Positions 36,801 to 49,810 of a DNA stretch of 64,000 bases are shown here, piece after piece. The notes under the pieces were generated by a model, which was given only the letters and a program-made list of their open reading frames with translations, made no database searches and was not told where the DNA came from. Source of the DNA: Lathyrus oleraceus (taxonomy: Eukaryota; Streptophyta; Magnoliopsida; Fabales; Fabaceae); contig NC_066581.1 of NCBI RefSeq assembly GCF_024323335.1, forward strand, positions 441,775,816 to 441,839,815, written 5' to 3'. Position 1 is the first letter of the stretch. Every line of letters starts with the position of its first letter. The translations under genes were made by a program, and so were the position numbers.

Positions 36801-38503
36801 AGAGTAGAATGAAATGCATAAAATTCCTTGGATCCCTGGAGTTTTGAATCTCAAAACAGTGAGATTCAAACTCAATTTCAAGATGAAATTCTCAGGTTTA
36901 TCCTCTCAAATGGAAGGGTTAGGGGTTTAGGATCAAAGTTGGCATGAATGTCTATTTAATTCTGATGCTAGATGGCTCTATCTATAGCTGCAACTCATGA
37001 TATTTGCACCTTCAAATTCACTTTCCAAAATTGGCAATTGCTGATGCATGGGTGCATGGGCATGTACAGGCCCATGAGATCATTGCTTTAGGTCCACAAA
37101 TGAATGTAAGAGAGTCTGAAATCAACTTGGATTGCAAGGAAAGTGTGTGTGAAGATTTGAAGTTTGATATTTTCCAAATGATGATACCATTTTCAAGCCA
37201 TGTGCAGCTCTAGCAATTCTTTTCCAAAATGGATGAACTTGGACTTTTTGGAAAGGTTAGATCAATAGGAACAACTTTCATGTTCAACACTTTTCCATTT
37301 GGAGCTTGTATCATTATGAATTTCGAGGTGGAAGTTTGGAAATTTCAACATGTTGAAAAGTTTTCTAAGTGTCAAGCCATATATCTCAATATTCCACCTT
37401 GCTTAACTTTTTATGTGAGCTTCAAATGAGAAAAGTGTCTTCATAAAAGTTGCATATCTTTCAAAGACCTTAAAAATGGTAACCAATTTCATGTCATTTG
37501 GATTTGAAGTGATAGAGTTATGCATTTTTGAAGTTTGGAAAAATCATTTGTTCAATGGTATAGGTCAAAAGTGACCTATAATGTAGCCTCATATCACATG
37601 CTCTTAAAAGTTGAATTAGATCTAACTCCAAACATAAAAGTCGAAGTAGACATATTGAATTTGATTGTGAAACTTGGAAAGATTTAATCTCATAAAAATT
37701 GAGCAAGTTATGGCCTTGGGAAGTTGACTTTCAAATTAGGGTTTAGACAAAATGGCCTATAATGTTTCAACATAGAAAATGATTTTCCAAGAAAAACTAG
37801 CTCTATGTATCAACATGAAAGTTGTTTGTAATGTCATTTAGAGTCAGTTTTCTCTTGAAACCATTTTCATATGGTTAAAATTGTAGGTGATAGGGTCTAG
37901 GGAGACCCAGTTTTGATCAGATGAACTCATCTGGCCAATCACCATCAACCAACTTGCTAACCTTCAATTCTCTTGACTATATAGGCTCATGGTAGATCAT
38001 ATATGCATAAGATGATGAAATTTGAAATGTTCATTGAGAAATTTGATCAATTGGTGATATAGCTTGTTGGAGAAGTTACTCAAGATACCCAGTCAAACTA
38101 GGGTTTCCAAGGCAAATCACCCTCAAACTCTTGAAGAAAACTTGATCAATAAAACATGTAGTAATCATTGGGACTCATATATGATGCTCATAACCATTCT
38201 TGTATCAATTCATGGTTGTGCTCTTTGTCATGAGGGTCTCAAACCCTATATATGAACTTGATATATCAATGGAGATCATGCCCTACCTACAAAAGAGTTA
38301 GGCAAATGCAAAGACATATTTTTGGTATTTTGGTTAATAAAATGATAAAATACAAGTATGATACAATCACAAAGTGCTTGGTGATCTCTCCCCAAACAAA
38401 CACAATGAAGGAGGGGTAAGGAGGGTGCCAAGGTATAATCCCAATGCTAATGCTTATGATGAAATTGCATGAGGGGTCTTAGGGTCAAAATTGGGGTCTT
38501 ACA
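33812..38503 (-). repeat. 3' LTR of Ogre C
   Basis: 4692 bp. Its inner end GGGTCTTACA abuts the PPT region. It is clearly similar along its length to the 5' LTR at 52515-57220, with scattered substitutions and small indels (for example about 35 bp present only in the 5' copy near 55070). The TATA position is mutated to TATAGATA (36979-36986). No conserved coding frame. Confidence 0.94.
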
Positions 38504-38520
38504 GCTGCCCCTATTTAAGG
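38504..38520 (-). other. Polypurine-tract region of Ogre C
   Basis: Element-sense CCTTAAATAGGGGCAGC, directly upstream of TGTAAGACCCC. Matches the B site at 10386-10402 except near its last bases. Confidence 0.75.
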
Positions 38521-38999
38521 ACATTCTAACTAAGGAGGCAAAGGTTAAAATCTTCATGTCAACTCAGTAGAATGGGCTTAAATAACAACATATATAAACA
38601 AATTTTTGTCCCTAAGAGACCTCATGATGCATATGATATGAATGCAAAAGTAAATTCTTTATGGGGAAATATTGCCACAAAGGAAAAGAAATCGGAGAGA
38701 TCGAAAGTCTGCAGGAGTAAAATGCATTCCGTAAGGAAAACTCACTGGAGAGACCGGGACTCTAGGGGGGAAAAGGAGTTATGCGCAGGCCAGGCTACGA
38801 CTTAAAACTACTGGGGGACTCGAGGGATTCCATACAAACATGGAAAAGACTCATTCGGGGAACAACAACATCTGCAGGGGATGTGAGTAAGTCAGGATAA
38901 AACTGAAATACTTGAATCATGCAGGGAAAAGCAATTTCACTAAGGAAATGTGCACTCAACTGGGGAAGAAATAAACTTCAACACAGGAGGAGCAGAAAT

Positions 39000-39970
39000 C
39001 TATTATCTACTACCTGTTACTGGGTGAGGAGATAATAAAGATTTGACAAAGAGAACATCTGTCACCGATTAGGATGAACATATCAAGGATGACTCGCTGG
39101 GAAATAATCATAAGGGGATATTCATTACCTGTTACTGGGTAAGAATATCTTTGCTATGGAGAACTGCAGAAAATAGGATTTATAACTACCAATTACTGGG
39201 CAGAAGACCAAAGGTGAGAGTATCTGTCACCGGTTAGGATGAACATATCAAGGATGAACTCAACAGGGAAGAAAATCCGTCATCGGTTAGGATGAACATA
39301 TCAAGGATAGACTTGCCTGGGGTTATCAAGGAGGATACCCGTCATCGGTTAAGATGAGCATATCAAGGATAAACCAAATGAACAAAAAGTAGGAATTACA
39401 TCTATCGAATGCTGGATAGAAGACCAATCAAAGAGAAGATCCCTTACCGGTTAGGATGAACATATCAAGGATAGACTCTGAGAGGAGAGAAAATAGGGAT
39501 TACATCTATCAGTTATTGGATATAATACCAAGAGAGAGAATCCATCACTAGTTAAAGTGAACATATCAAGGATCAACTCTGTGGGGGGAACAAAGGCAGG
39601 GGGTACAACTACCGGTTACTGGGTAGAAGACCGCAAAGAGAAGGAAACCCGTCATCGGTTAGGATGAACATATCAAGGATTAACTCTCTGGGAAACAAGA
39701 ATAGGGATTACAACTACCTTTTTATTGGGTAGAATACCAAAAATGAGAATATCCGTCATCGGTTAAGATGAACATATCAAGGATAGACTCAGGCAAGGGA
39801 GGGAAAGATATATGTCACTGGTTAGGGTGAACATATCAAGGATATACTTCCTAGGGAATCAGATCCACTGGGGACTCTACTACTGGGACACTTGTCGGGT
39901 ATTGGGCAAGAAGTAACAAACTGCAAATTAAGAAGAATATTACCAGTTACTAGGCAATAGACTCTTAGGG
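39000..39970. repeat. Interspersed repeat array in the C 3' UTR
   Basis: The core GTTAGGATGAACATATCAAG, or a close form, recurs near 39070, 39230, 39285, 39345, 39450, 39550, 39655, 39760 and 39820, nine times, alternating with GGTTACTGGG-type motifs. Intervals are about 55-160 bp. This looks like an early stage of tandem expansion; the second motif is shared with B. Confidence 0.82.
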
Positions 39971-41260
39971 AACTCAAAGTATCTATCTAGGTATGAGCTA
40001 GAAAGAAACAGTCAATCAAGACTCAACTCAATGAGGACATAACTCAAGGGGAGTGGTTCCATCCAGATAAACAACTGGGGAGGAAACTGAAGTAATAATC
40101 ATCCACGAGGAAATAAACTCAGTGGGGAAGAGGAGAAAGGTTAAAGTCTTTCTGCCTAAGGGGCTGACGATCTACAATTGAGGGAGGACAGACACCGGAA
40201 TTTGTAAGGGGATAAACTACCGCCATACGGGGAATTTGTACTGGGAATTTATATGAATGTATATGTATATGATGATTATGTTGAAAAAGACGGTCACAAA
40301 GGATACAAAGGTGTCGCAAAGAAATTGAATCATCGGTACAATCCATGGTCAATCCACAAAATATGGAGACAACTGCTGGAGAACAGAGAGATCAACAATC
40401 CAAAAAGGCTCAACCCTAACTGGGGAAGGAGGAGATATGCTGAGGAGAGAGAAATATCACCGAACCTGTGGGGAATTTTAGGTCAACACCATAAAAATGG
40501 GAGATAACCCTATAGGGAAAACAAACTGCTCTGGAACCAAGAGGAAACTCTGACTGCGGAGCAAGTCGACTGGTGATTGGCGGGGAAACTAATGCGATCT
40601 ACTAGGGAGATCAACCACTTCTGCTGAAGGAAACCAAACTCCACTGGAGAAGGCAGAAACTCTTTTGGGGGAGACAAATTGCAGGGCACCTGAATCAACC
40701 AACTCAGCTAAGAAAAAGGAATGAAGCTCTACTGAGGAATCAAAAATTTCGCTGAGGAACTGAATCAACACAATCGTCTAGAGATATCTGAAGGGTTAAC
40801 TACTTGGAGAACCTCTGATGTTTCGCACTCAAAGACTTGTTATCCATCGGAATTCTATTGATATTTCTTTTAATTGCTTTGAAAAATTCTTGCTTTTTAT
40901 ATGTTTTAAGAAAACGAGCTTTAAAAATTTTAAATTTTCAAACAATGATCATAATAAAATTTAAACTATTGGCTGAAATAAATAAGAGTAGAAACAATTG
41001 GATAAAAGCTCAACTTTATTTGATAGAATGGTAGTCTGTAAATGACAAGACCCCATAGATTTTTACAAAGTTGAAAATGGTAATTTATATGGAAAAGGGT
41101 TACATTGAATACAAATGATCCTTAATCCTTCTACCAACTCTTGATATCCACTGTGCTCTCGACCGCTGTCGGGGTGATGAATTGATGTCAACCCTTGTGC
41201 TCAATCAAGTTCTCAAAACACTGAAGATCAGCAGAATGCAATTACTTGCCATAATCCCTA

Positions 41261-41424
41261 ATTTTTGCATAAGTTTCCCCAGGGTGGGGTACTCAACTTA
41301 TCGGGAAATTCTTTCTGTTTTTATGTCTCTAATTTTTACCTGGATTGCCCTTTTGGGTTTTCAATCCACCGAGACGCTCCTTTTTTGCCTAAGCCACCCT
41401 TTTGGGTTTTCAACTTAGCGAGCT
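41261..41424 (-). other. Three stem-loop repeats after integrase, element C
   Basis: Arms are ATAAGTT (41269-41275) with AACTTAT (41295-41301), TGGATTG (41341-41347) with CAATCCA (41362-41368), and CTAAG (41389-41393) with CTTAG (41414-41418). Units two and three carry an inner CCC-TTTT-GGG. Compared with B, the first stem differs at three base pairs and in each case both sides changed so that pairing is kept. The array starts about 14 nt past the natural integrase stop. Confidence 0.75.
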
Positions 41425-41437
41425 ATTCTTTTCTCTT

Positions 41438-44400
41438 TTAGGCAAAGTATTTCTAGATTGCATCTGCGTTCACAGGACGAGTGAACTCTTCACCATCCAT
41501 AGTTGTAAGAATCAAGGCACCGCCTGAAAAGGCTCTTTTAACAACATATGGGCCTTCATAATTAGGAGTCCATTTTCCTCTAGAATTTGGTTTGAATGAT
41601 AAAATCTTCTTGAGCACAAAGTCACCTTCTCTGAATACACGAGGTCTAACCTTCTTATCAAAAGATTTTTTCATCCTTTGCTGATACAACTGGCCATGAT
41701 ACATGGCAGTCAATCTCTTCTCTTTAATCAAATTCAACTGGTCAAACCTAGTCTGACACCATTCAACCTCAGTCAACTTGGCTTCCATGAGCACTCGCAA
41801 TGAAGGAATCTCAACCTCTACGGGGAGTACTGCTTCCATACCATACACAAGAGAGAAAGGGGCTGCCCCTGTTGAAGTGCGGACAGATGTACGATAGCCA
41901 TCCAAAGGAAACGGGAGCATCTCATGCCAATCCTTGTATGTGACACCCATATTTTGATTAATCTTCTTAATGTTCTTGTTTGCAGCTTCAACAGCCCCAT
42001 TCATCTTGGGTCTATAGGGAGAAGAATTATGATGTGCAATCTTGAAGTCTTTGCAAAGAGCTTCCACCATATTATTATTCATATTCAATCCATTGTCAGT
42101 AATGATCTTACTTGGCACACCATAACGGCATATAATTTTATTCTTGATAAACCTTACAGCAACTTGCATGGTTACATTTGCATATGATGTTGCTTCAACC
42201 CATTTCATGAAGTAGTCAATTGCCACCAAAATGAAACGATGTCCATTCGATGCTTTGGGCTCAATCATCCCAATCATATCAATTCCCCACATGGAGAAGG
42301 GCCATGGGGAAGAGATAACATTTAATAGTGTCGAAGGAACATGAAGCTTATCAGCATAAATTTGACACTTGTGGCACTTCTTCACAAATTTGCAACAGTC
42401 AGATTCCATTGTCAGCCAATAGTAACCTGCTCGCAACATCTTCTTCGCCATTGCATGTCCATTGGAATGAGTACCATGGGAACCTTCATGCACTTCAGTC
42501 ATCAACAAGTCTGCTTTGTGTCTATCCACGCATCTGAGCAAAACCATGTCGAAGTTTCTCTTGTACAGTACATCACCATTCAAGTAGAAATTACTGGCTA
42601 ATCTTCTCAAAGTCTTCTTATCTTTCAAAGATGCCCCAGGCGGGTAAATCTGACTTTGGAGGAAACATTTGATGTCGTAATACCATGGCTTCTCGTCTTT
42701 AATCTCTTCCATAGCAAACACATGAGTTGGCCTATCAAGACGCATCATAGACAAATTGGGAACTTCATTCCAATACTTGACTACGATCATTGATACCAAT
42801 GTTGCAAGAGCATCTGCCATCCGGTTTTCATCTCGAGGGATATGATAAAACTCAACCTTTGTAAAGAAAGTTGAAATCCTCCTCGCATAATCTCTATATG
42901 GTATTAAACCGGGTTGATTTGTCTCCCATTCTCCTTTGATTTGATTCACAACCAAAGCTGAATCACCAAAGACATCCAAATACTTGATTCTGAGATTCAT
43001 GGCCTCTTCAAGCCCCATAATGCAAGCTTCATATTCTGCCATATTGTTTGTACACTTGAAAGTCAATCTAGCTGTAAAGGGTAGATGTGTGCCTTGAGGA
43101 GTAATGATCACTACCCCAATGCCATTTCCATATTGATTAACAGCTCCATCAAATACCATGCCCCAACGGGAACTAGGTTCTGGCCCTTCTTCAAGCAATG
43201 GTTCATCACAATCTTTCATTTTCAAGTACAAAATCTCTTCATCAGGAAAGTCATACTGTACTGAATGATAATCTTCAATTGGTTGGTGAGCCAAATGGTC
43301 AGCCAAGATACTACCCTTGATTGCTTTCTGAGATCGGTATTTGATATCATACTCTGATAACAACATCTGCCAACGGGCAATTCTTCCCAGTTAAAGCAGG
43401 CTTCTCAAATATATACTTGATCGGATCCATTTTGGATATCAACCAAGTGGTATGATTCAACATATACTGGCGCAGACGCTTAGCAGCCCAAGCCAATGCG
43501 CAACAAGTTTTCTCAAGCATAGAATACCGAGTCTCACAGTCGGTGAACTTCTTACTGAGGTAGTAGATTGCAAATTCTTTCTTTCCAGTCTCATCTTGCT
43601 GACCAACAACACAATCCATAATCTCATCAAGCACAGTTAAATACATGATCAACGGTCTTTCTTCAATAGGTGGAGACAAAATCGAAGGTTCAAGCAAATA
43701 TTCCTTGATACTGTCAAAAGCTTTCTGGTAGTCGTCGGTCCAATCATAAGACTGATCTTTCCGAAGAAGCTTGAACATAGGCGCACTCGTGGCAGTCATG
43801 TGGGAAATGAATCTGGAAATATAATTCAAGCGGCCGAGAAAACCTCGGACTTGCTCCTCAGTTTTGGGCATAGTCATCTCTTGTATTGCTTTGACCTTGG
43901 CAGGATCAACTTCAATACCCTTCTCACTGACAATAAATCCCAGCAACTTAACAGAACGAACCCCAAAAGTACACTTATTGGGATTCAAGCGGAGTTTATA
44001 TTTCCTCAAATGCTGGAATAGCTTCAACAAATGCTCAACATGTTCCTCTTCATTAATTGATTTAGCAATCATGTCATCGCCATATACTTCAATCTCCTTA
44101 TGCATCATATCATGAAAAAGAAAAATCGTTGCTCTCTGGTAAGTCGCACCAGAATTCTTTAAACCGAAAGGCATCACTCTATAACAGAATGTTCCCCAAG
44201 GTGTAATGAATGTGGTCTTCTCCATATCTTCGGGTGCCATCTTGATCTGATTATATCCGGAAAATCCATCCATAAACGAAAAGAATTTGAATTAAGCAGT
44301 ATTGTCTACCAACATATCAATGTGTGACGGAGGGAAATCATCTTTCGGACTGGCTTTATTCAAATCTCTATAGTCAACACACATGCGGACTTTTCCATCT

Positions 44401-44901
44401 TTCTTCGGCACAGGCACAATATTGGCCACCCATTGTGGATACTCAGCGGTTACAAGGAAACCGGCATCAATATGCTTCTGCACTTCCTCTTTGATCTTCA
44501 CAGCCATATCAGGATGCGTTCTTCTCAACTTCTGCTTGACTGACGGGCATTCTGGCTTCAACGGCAATCTATGCTCCACAATCTCATAATCCAACCCAGT
44601 CATGTCTTGATAGGACCAAGCAAACACATATGAATACTCTCGAAGAAGATCAATCAACCCCTTCTTGACATCTGGACACAGTCGAGACCCAATCTTGACT
44701 TCCTTCACATCATCCTTGGAACCCAAATTGACTAACTCGACCTGCTCTTCGAACGGATGAATGGTCTTTTCATCTTGCTCAAGAAGACGAGATAATTCAT
44801 CACTCAATTCTACATCACTCTCCTCCTCGGCCTCAAACACAGGGAATTCAAAATTTGGAGAAGGAGAAGGATCATTGTATTCAATGGGGTTAGGAACCAA
44901 C
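41438..44901 (-). pseudogene. Ogre C pol: RT, RNase H, second RNase H, integrase
   Basis: The exon follows the intron acceptor at 44902. RT shows RMCVDYRDLNKASPKDDF and YGDD (44073-44084; YVDD in A and B). Then come Ty3-type RNase H (about 43380-43800), a second RNase H (about 42800-43170, FDGAVNQYGNGIG, AEYEACIMGLEE), the integrase CHKC finger (about 42370-42500) and the core: GIDMIG (near 42275), TDNGLN (near 42098) and the Glu of NGAVEAAN (near 41988). Defects: a stop at about 44290, a one-base insertion near 43370, and TAG at 41453 five codons before the natural TAA at 41438. The 637-codon frame from 43366 holds a nearly complete second RNase H plus integrase. Confidence 0.93.
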
Positions 44902-45156
44902 CTGCATAATGATTTGATATTTTGATTTTAGAGAAGTGAATTCGTGACCAAATATTATGCAGATGGACGATTATATTGTTTATTTATGTTTTTTGTGATT
45001 ACCACTTTCAGAATAAAGCAAAAAGTAAAAAACAAACATCATAGATGTGGATGAATAGAATTAATTTTATTGATGATCAATTTGAAAATGCCCAAACAAT
45101 GTTCACTTCTCCTTTAGGCATAGGAGAAGGATTTTAAAACATATAAAAGTAATTAC
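44902..45156 (-). other. Putative intron between pro and RT, element C
   Basis: 255 bp, element-sense GTAATTAC at the donor and TATGCAG followed by GTTGG at the acceptor. Same place and similar size as in A and B. Confidence 0.72.
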
Positions 45157-47307
45157 TTAGATCGATGCAAAATAACAAGAATATCAACAGCAGTCCATGT
45201 GTTGCAAGCCTTTCCATGCGTCACAAAATTGGTGCAGTCTTCCTCTTCGTCATCCTCTAGCACAGCAGCTAAGTGTTGTTCATTGCCATGAATGAACCCT
45301 CCACTACGGAAGCTAAGTTGCATATCTTCAGTCCTTGCAGTATATGAACCTTTCTGGAACCCCAAACCGGTTCTGCCTTTATTGTCAAAGACCTTTACCA
45401 TACGCCCCCACTGATCAACGTTGCCTTCTTCCACAATCTTCTAAGCATCCTTCAACGAGGACATAGGTTCCCCAACCCTCTTCTCAGCAGCAATAGATAA
45501 GGCTTGGAATGGAGTTCCAACCTCATCCTCAGCTTCCACATAAGAGAAAGATGACAAATGGCTAACCAACAGCGCTTTCTCTCCTCCAACAATCACTAGC
45601 TTGCCACTCTTGACAAATTTGAGCTCTTGGTGCAAAGTTGAGGTAACAGCTCCTGCCTCATGGATCCATGGCCTTCCCAATAAGCAACTGTAGGCCGGGT
45701 GGATATCCATTACTTGAAAAGTAATCTGAAAATCACTCGGACCTATCTTAACTAGAAGGTCCACTTCACCAATAATCGTTTTTCGCGAACCATCGAAGGC
45801 CTTGACAATTACACCGCTATACCTCATGGGCACTCCTTGGTAATATAGCTTTGACAAAGTTGACTTCGGAAGCACATTCAGTGACGAACCGGTGTCAACA
45901 AGCACATTTGACAAAGCATCCTCTTTGCAATTCATCGAGATATGCAAAGCCAAATTATGATTCCTGCACTCCTCAGGGAGTTCTTCATCACAGAAGCTGA
46001 GATTATTGCAAGAAGTGATGTTAGCCACAATATGATCGAATTGATCCACTATAACATCATGTTCTACAAAAGCTTGCTCTAGAACTCTCTGCAGTGCCTC
46101 TCTGTGTGCTTTGGAATTCATGAACAGAGACAACACTGAGATCTTTGAGGGGGTTTGGAGTAGTTGCTCTACCATATTAAACTCGCTTCTTTTAATTAAC
46201 CGAAGTACCTCATCATCATCATTGGGTTTCAAGTTGCTGGATTCACCAGACTTATCTTTTAAACAGCCAACTGGGTTTTCAGCAGGCACTTCCACTTTCT
46301 TACTCACAACTGCTTCTTCTTTATCCTTTGGGAATACCGGCCCAAACACTCGACCACTGTGGGTCACCTTAGTAACATCAGCAATGCTCACCATTGAACT
46401 AGTCGTAGGTAACGGGACCTCTTGATCATCCTTCATCATTGTAGCATTATACTAATACGGCACGACTTTATCAGATGAATACGGGACTAGGCCCGCTAAC
46501 CGTATCACCAACGGCGGTACTGATCTTTGACCGGTGTTATTACTGGAGTCATACTGAATCACCAACTTCTCAGGCTGCTTGAAAACAGGCACTATGACAT
46601 TAACATCATCATCTACATGACGGGATTGAACAATTTGGATCATTCCTTCATCCATCAGTCGTTGGATGTCCTTTTTTACAACTTCGCAACCCCTTGGGTT
46701 AATACTACAAACAGCACAACCGTCATGGTCGTGCTCACACTCACTTACCAAACAAACATCCTTATGCCTGCACTAAGGACCTTCTGATAAAACGCACATC
46801 AAAAACTTTAAATTCCCCAAGACAACCATCCACCATATTCACAGAAGAGTTCCCATGAGCGGGCATCGGGTTTGCTTTCACATTCGGCGCGCGGTCCTCA
46901 ATGGACACCATACCACTCTTTATCAATTTTTGAACCTCATACTTAAGCGGATAACAATTTTCAATATCATGTTCGGGTTCTCCTTGATGAAAAGCACAAT
47001 GGAGCTCAGGTTTATACCACCAAGGAAGTGGTTCTGGAATCTGTGGCGGGTTTCTTGGTTGGATCAGGTTCTTGAGAACCAAGGATGGATAAAGCTCTGC
47101 GTAAGACATAGGAATCGGGTCAAAATAGACCTTCTTCCTTTCAAAGTTTTGTTGTTGATGATTGTTGTTGGTATTGTTGTTGTTGTAGGTGTTCGTTTGT
47201 TGTTGCGGTTGTTGTTGTTGACGTTGGTGTTGTTGAACTGGTGTTGCTTGTTGATTAGAAAATACCGGGATAACGAAAGATACTTGATGATGATGATGTT
47301 GACGGGA
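45157..47307 (-). pseudogene. Ogre C gag C-terminal part and protease
   Basis: Continuation of gag beyond the solo LTR E. It starts with the H/Q-rich linker, then the CX2HX5HX4C region (CAFHQGEPEHDIENC near 46950-47000), further Gag tail (CEHDHDGCAVCSINPRGC near 46700) and the aspartic protease with LVDTGSSLNVLPK (near 45880) and LLGRPWIHEAGAV. A frameshift lies near 46760, and stops at 46452 and 45441 interrupt otherwise conserved sequence. The protease tail (GFQKGSYTARTEDM, GGFIHGNEQH) reaches the intron donor. The catalytic DTG motif is intact. Confidence 0.9.
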
Positions 47308-47551
47308 TGTTAGATTCCTTTGAAGGAGAAGGGTGATCCAAAACGCAGCGGAAATTAAAATCTTCTCCTTTAGTGATCCTTACGAATGGGCATGATCAGT
47401 GATAGAATATTTACCTCTTGTGATGATCGAAACCTCTGATGTAGATCTACGGAGCGATCAAGAACGTTGAACGACGACAACGCCTCTACTCAGTCCACAC
47501 GAACGGATTCCTTCAATCTCAGTGCTAGGTGCTATGAATGAAGGCTTTAAA

Positions 47552-47554
47552 TGT

Positions 47555-47618
<64 letters not shown>
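47552..47618. repeat. Compound (GT)n(GA)n microsatellite
   Basis: About 14 GT units followed by about 19 GA units, within solo LTR E, 50-115 bp downstream of its TATA box in the minus sense. Confidence 0.97.
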
Positions 47619-47623
<5 letters not shown>

Positions 47624-47665
47624 AAAGAAAATGCAACCACAATAAATGCTTCTGCACAAGGGTTC

Positions 47666-47673
47666 TATTTATA
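47666..47673 (-). promoter_or_regulatory. TATA box of solo LTR E
   Basis: TATAAATA in minus sense, in a near-palindromic context (GGTTCTATTTATAGAACC). It supports the assigned orientation of E. Confidence 0.55.
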
Positions 47674-48723
47674 GAACCACTTGTGTGGGCTTCAAGCTAA
47701 AAATCCCACTTAAGTGTAAGTGGCCCATATTTTATAATATGCCAAAATCACTTAAGCGTGTCGTACCTTACCATATTTCATATTCTACTTAAGTACACCG
47801 TACCTTACGATGTTCTACAATTCACTTAAGTACACCATACCTTACGGTGTTCCTTAGTTACTTTATCTCTCATCAATCCATCCTTTGTGTGTGACCCTGT
47901 AGGTTTTTTGCGGCATTGGCAATTATATTAAATCACGTATTTATCATAATAAACAGTGAGCGGTATCTAGCAACACATCACTGCTACCCAAGACACGAAA
48001 ATGTCATGTGATCTGACAAATCCTTCTACGATAATACTTATGCGTATAATTACCCTTTTGCCCTTATTTCTATATTGAACACAAGGCATAGACTGTGTCA
48101 TCCTTGTCTAGTTCAATATTGGGCTCATATACATTTATCCTGTTACGCAGGATGGGCAAATTCCATCTAGGTCACTCATGTCCCTCAGCATGCTTCGTGG
48201 AGTACCCATTAACAGTCTTTATGGTTATCTAGTTACGGGCAATGTTTGATCAGCAATAAAGCACTCGACTCTACATCTAGGGTCCATAGTGGTTTCAGGT
48301 CGAAGGGTGGTATACACCATTATCACCATGAGAATAACTTATGACACTTTGCATAACTTTCTATATAGTATTCTCATAGTGGGTCAATCCAGTATAAATA
48401 TTACTCTTAACATTCATACCTATGTTTAAGACTTGATAACTCCTTATCCATGATCCATGAGATGTGATCATCAGTCTATATACATAATAGTCTTAATGCT
48501 TTAATATTATCACACTTCACAATAAAGCTCGACTACGGATACTTTAAGAATATTGTCCTTATGTTTAATGTGATCTCATTATCAAGTCACACTTGATACA
48601 TTAAACGGACTAGCTATTCTAGGGACTTTATTAAACAAACATAATAAAGAAAAAACCTTTTATTATTAATAAATAATTCGATACAAGTACCAAAAGTATT
48701 GGCCTCTAGGGCTTACACCAACA

Positions 48724-49810
48724 TCCTTCTGATCTGAGGCCTCCTCTGCCTCCCACTGCTTATTGCATTCGTCTCATTGTCTTTCTTCGTACCAAAATTA
48801 CTACCATACCTCTTGCTTGTTGATGCCTCATCTCTTGACAAACGTCCCTCTCGGACTCCTTCCTCAAGCCTCATCCCCATTTTTACCATTTTAGTAAAGT
48901 CAATGGGGGAACTAGCAATCATTTGTTCATAGTAAAATGAACTCAGAGTTTTCAAGAAGATCTTTGTCATTTCTTTTTCCTCCAAAGGAGGAGTGATCTG
49001 GGCAGCCAACTCCCTCCATCGCTGTGCATACTCTTTGAATGTCTCTTTATCCTTCTGAGACATAGACCTCAATTGGTCTCTATCTGGCGCCATGTCCATA
49101 TTATACTTATACTGCTTGACAAAAGCCTCCCCCAAGTCATTGAAAGTGCGAATGCTGGCACTATCCAATCCCATGTACCAACGAAGCGCAGCACCGGTCA
49201 GACTATCTTAGAAGTAGTGAATACGCAATTGATCATTGTCGGTATGAGTAGACATCTTGCGAGCATACATCACGAGATGACTGAGCGGACAAGAGTTCCC
49301 CTTATACTTCACTGGGATCTTAACGTTGGGCACCAAACACAACTCGGTAACACTCTTCCCAAACAAATCCTTACCTCTCAGCGTCTTAAATTCCTTGCGT
49401 AACTCAAGAAACTGATCCTTCATTTCATCCATTTTCTCATAGACATCCGGACCCTCAGACGGCTCGGAGTGATAGATGGTGTCCTCTACGCGAGGTAAGG
49501 TGTGCACAATGGGAGGTGGCACAGACATGACCGGGCTAGATGTCGGCATGGAAGTAAAGGTAGGCGCAAAGCCTTCGGGCACAAAGTTGGACGGAATTCC
49601 CCACGGGAATCCGGCAGGCATAGTTGGCGCGAAGTAGACGGAAGCAGCAGGCATGGTAAAGGTAGCCACCTCTGAAATAGCAGTCCCTGCAGCATGAGTT
49701 GCAGGCGTTGGAGAAGATTGACTTTGAGCAGCAAGAACTGACTCCATCATGGCAGTCAGGCGGGCGATCTCGTTCTTCAGCTCTCTATTCTCTTTCTCTA
49801 GGTGCTCCAT
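48724..49810 (-). pseudogene. Ogre C gag N-terminal part
   Basis: Starts at 49810 (MEHLEKENRELKNEIARL), then proline-rich linker and capsid-like domain (VYEKMDEMKDQFLELRKEF; YNMDMAPDRDQLRSM; FTKMVKMGMRLEEGV). A TAA at about 49207 replaces the Gln in HYFQDSLTG, a C-to-T change; frame then continues to solo LTR E. Compared with A and B, eight codons (FKVPDFEK region near 49308) are missing in frame. Confidence 0.9.

Larger units (their letters stand above)
38521..41437 (-). other. 3' untranslated region of Ogre C
   Basis: About 2.9 kb with no conserved frame. It holds a motif array (39000-39970) and, next to integrase, three stem-loop repeats. It matches the B 3' UTR only in patches such as the PPT end, the GGTTACTGGG motifs and the stem-loops, as expected for the fast-changing 3' UTR of this element group. 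Confidence 0.8.
47308..48723 (-). mobile_element. Ty1/copia-like solo LTR E inside gag of C
   Basis: A 1416-bp insertion interrupts gag; Gag sequence is recognisable on both sides (SRQHHHHQ on one side, GRQRRPQIRR on the other). It begins TGTTGGTGTAAGCCC and ends AATCTAACA in the minus sense, typical LTR ends, with a TATA box (47666-47673) about 1050 bp in and a GT/GA microsatellite just downstream of it. No coding region, so a solo LTR. Start and TATA suggest Ty1/copia; clade not determined. No matching pentamers flank it and about nine bases of gag seem lost, so ends were probably altered. Confidence 0.8.

Noticed and set aside
37229..37429. Conserved ORF in C LTRs (also 55937-56146)
   Set aside because: Kept in both LTRs because they are copies of one sequence; A's LTR does not preserve the frame, and no domain is recognisable.
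39000..39970. CRISPR-like repeat array
   Set aside because: Repeats are degenerate, intervals uneven and the surroundings are a plant retrotransposon 3' UTR.
47552..47618. Protein-coding reading of the GT/GA region (Ser-Leu and His-Thr repeats)
   Set aside because: It is a microsatellite in the transcribed part of a solo LTR.
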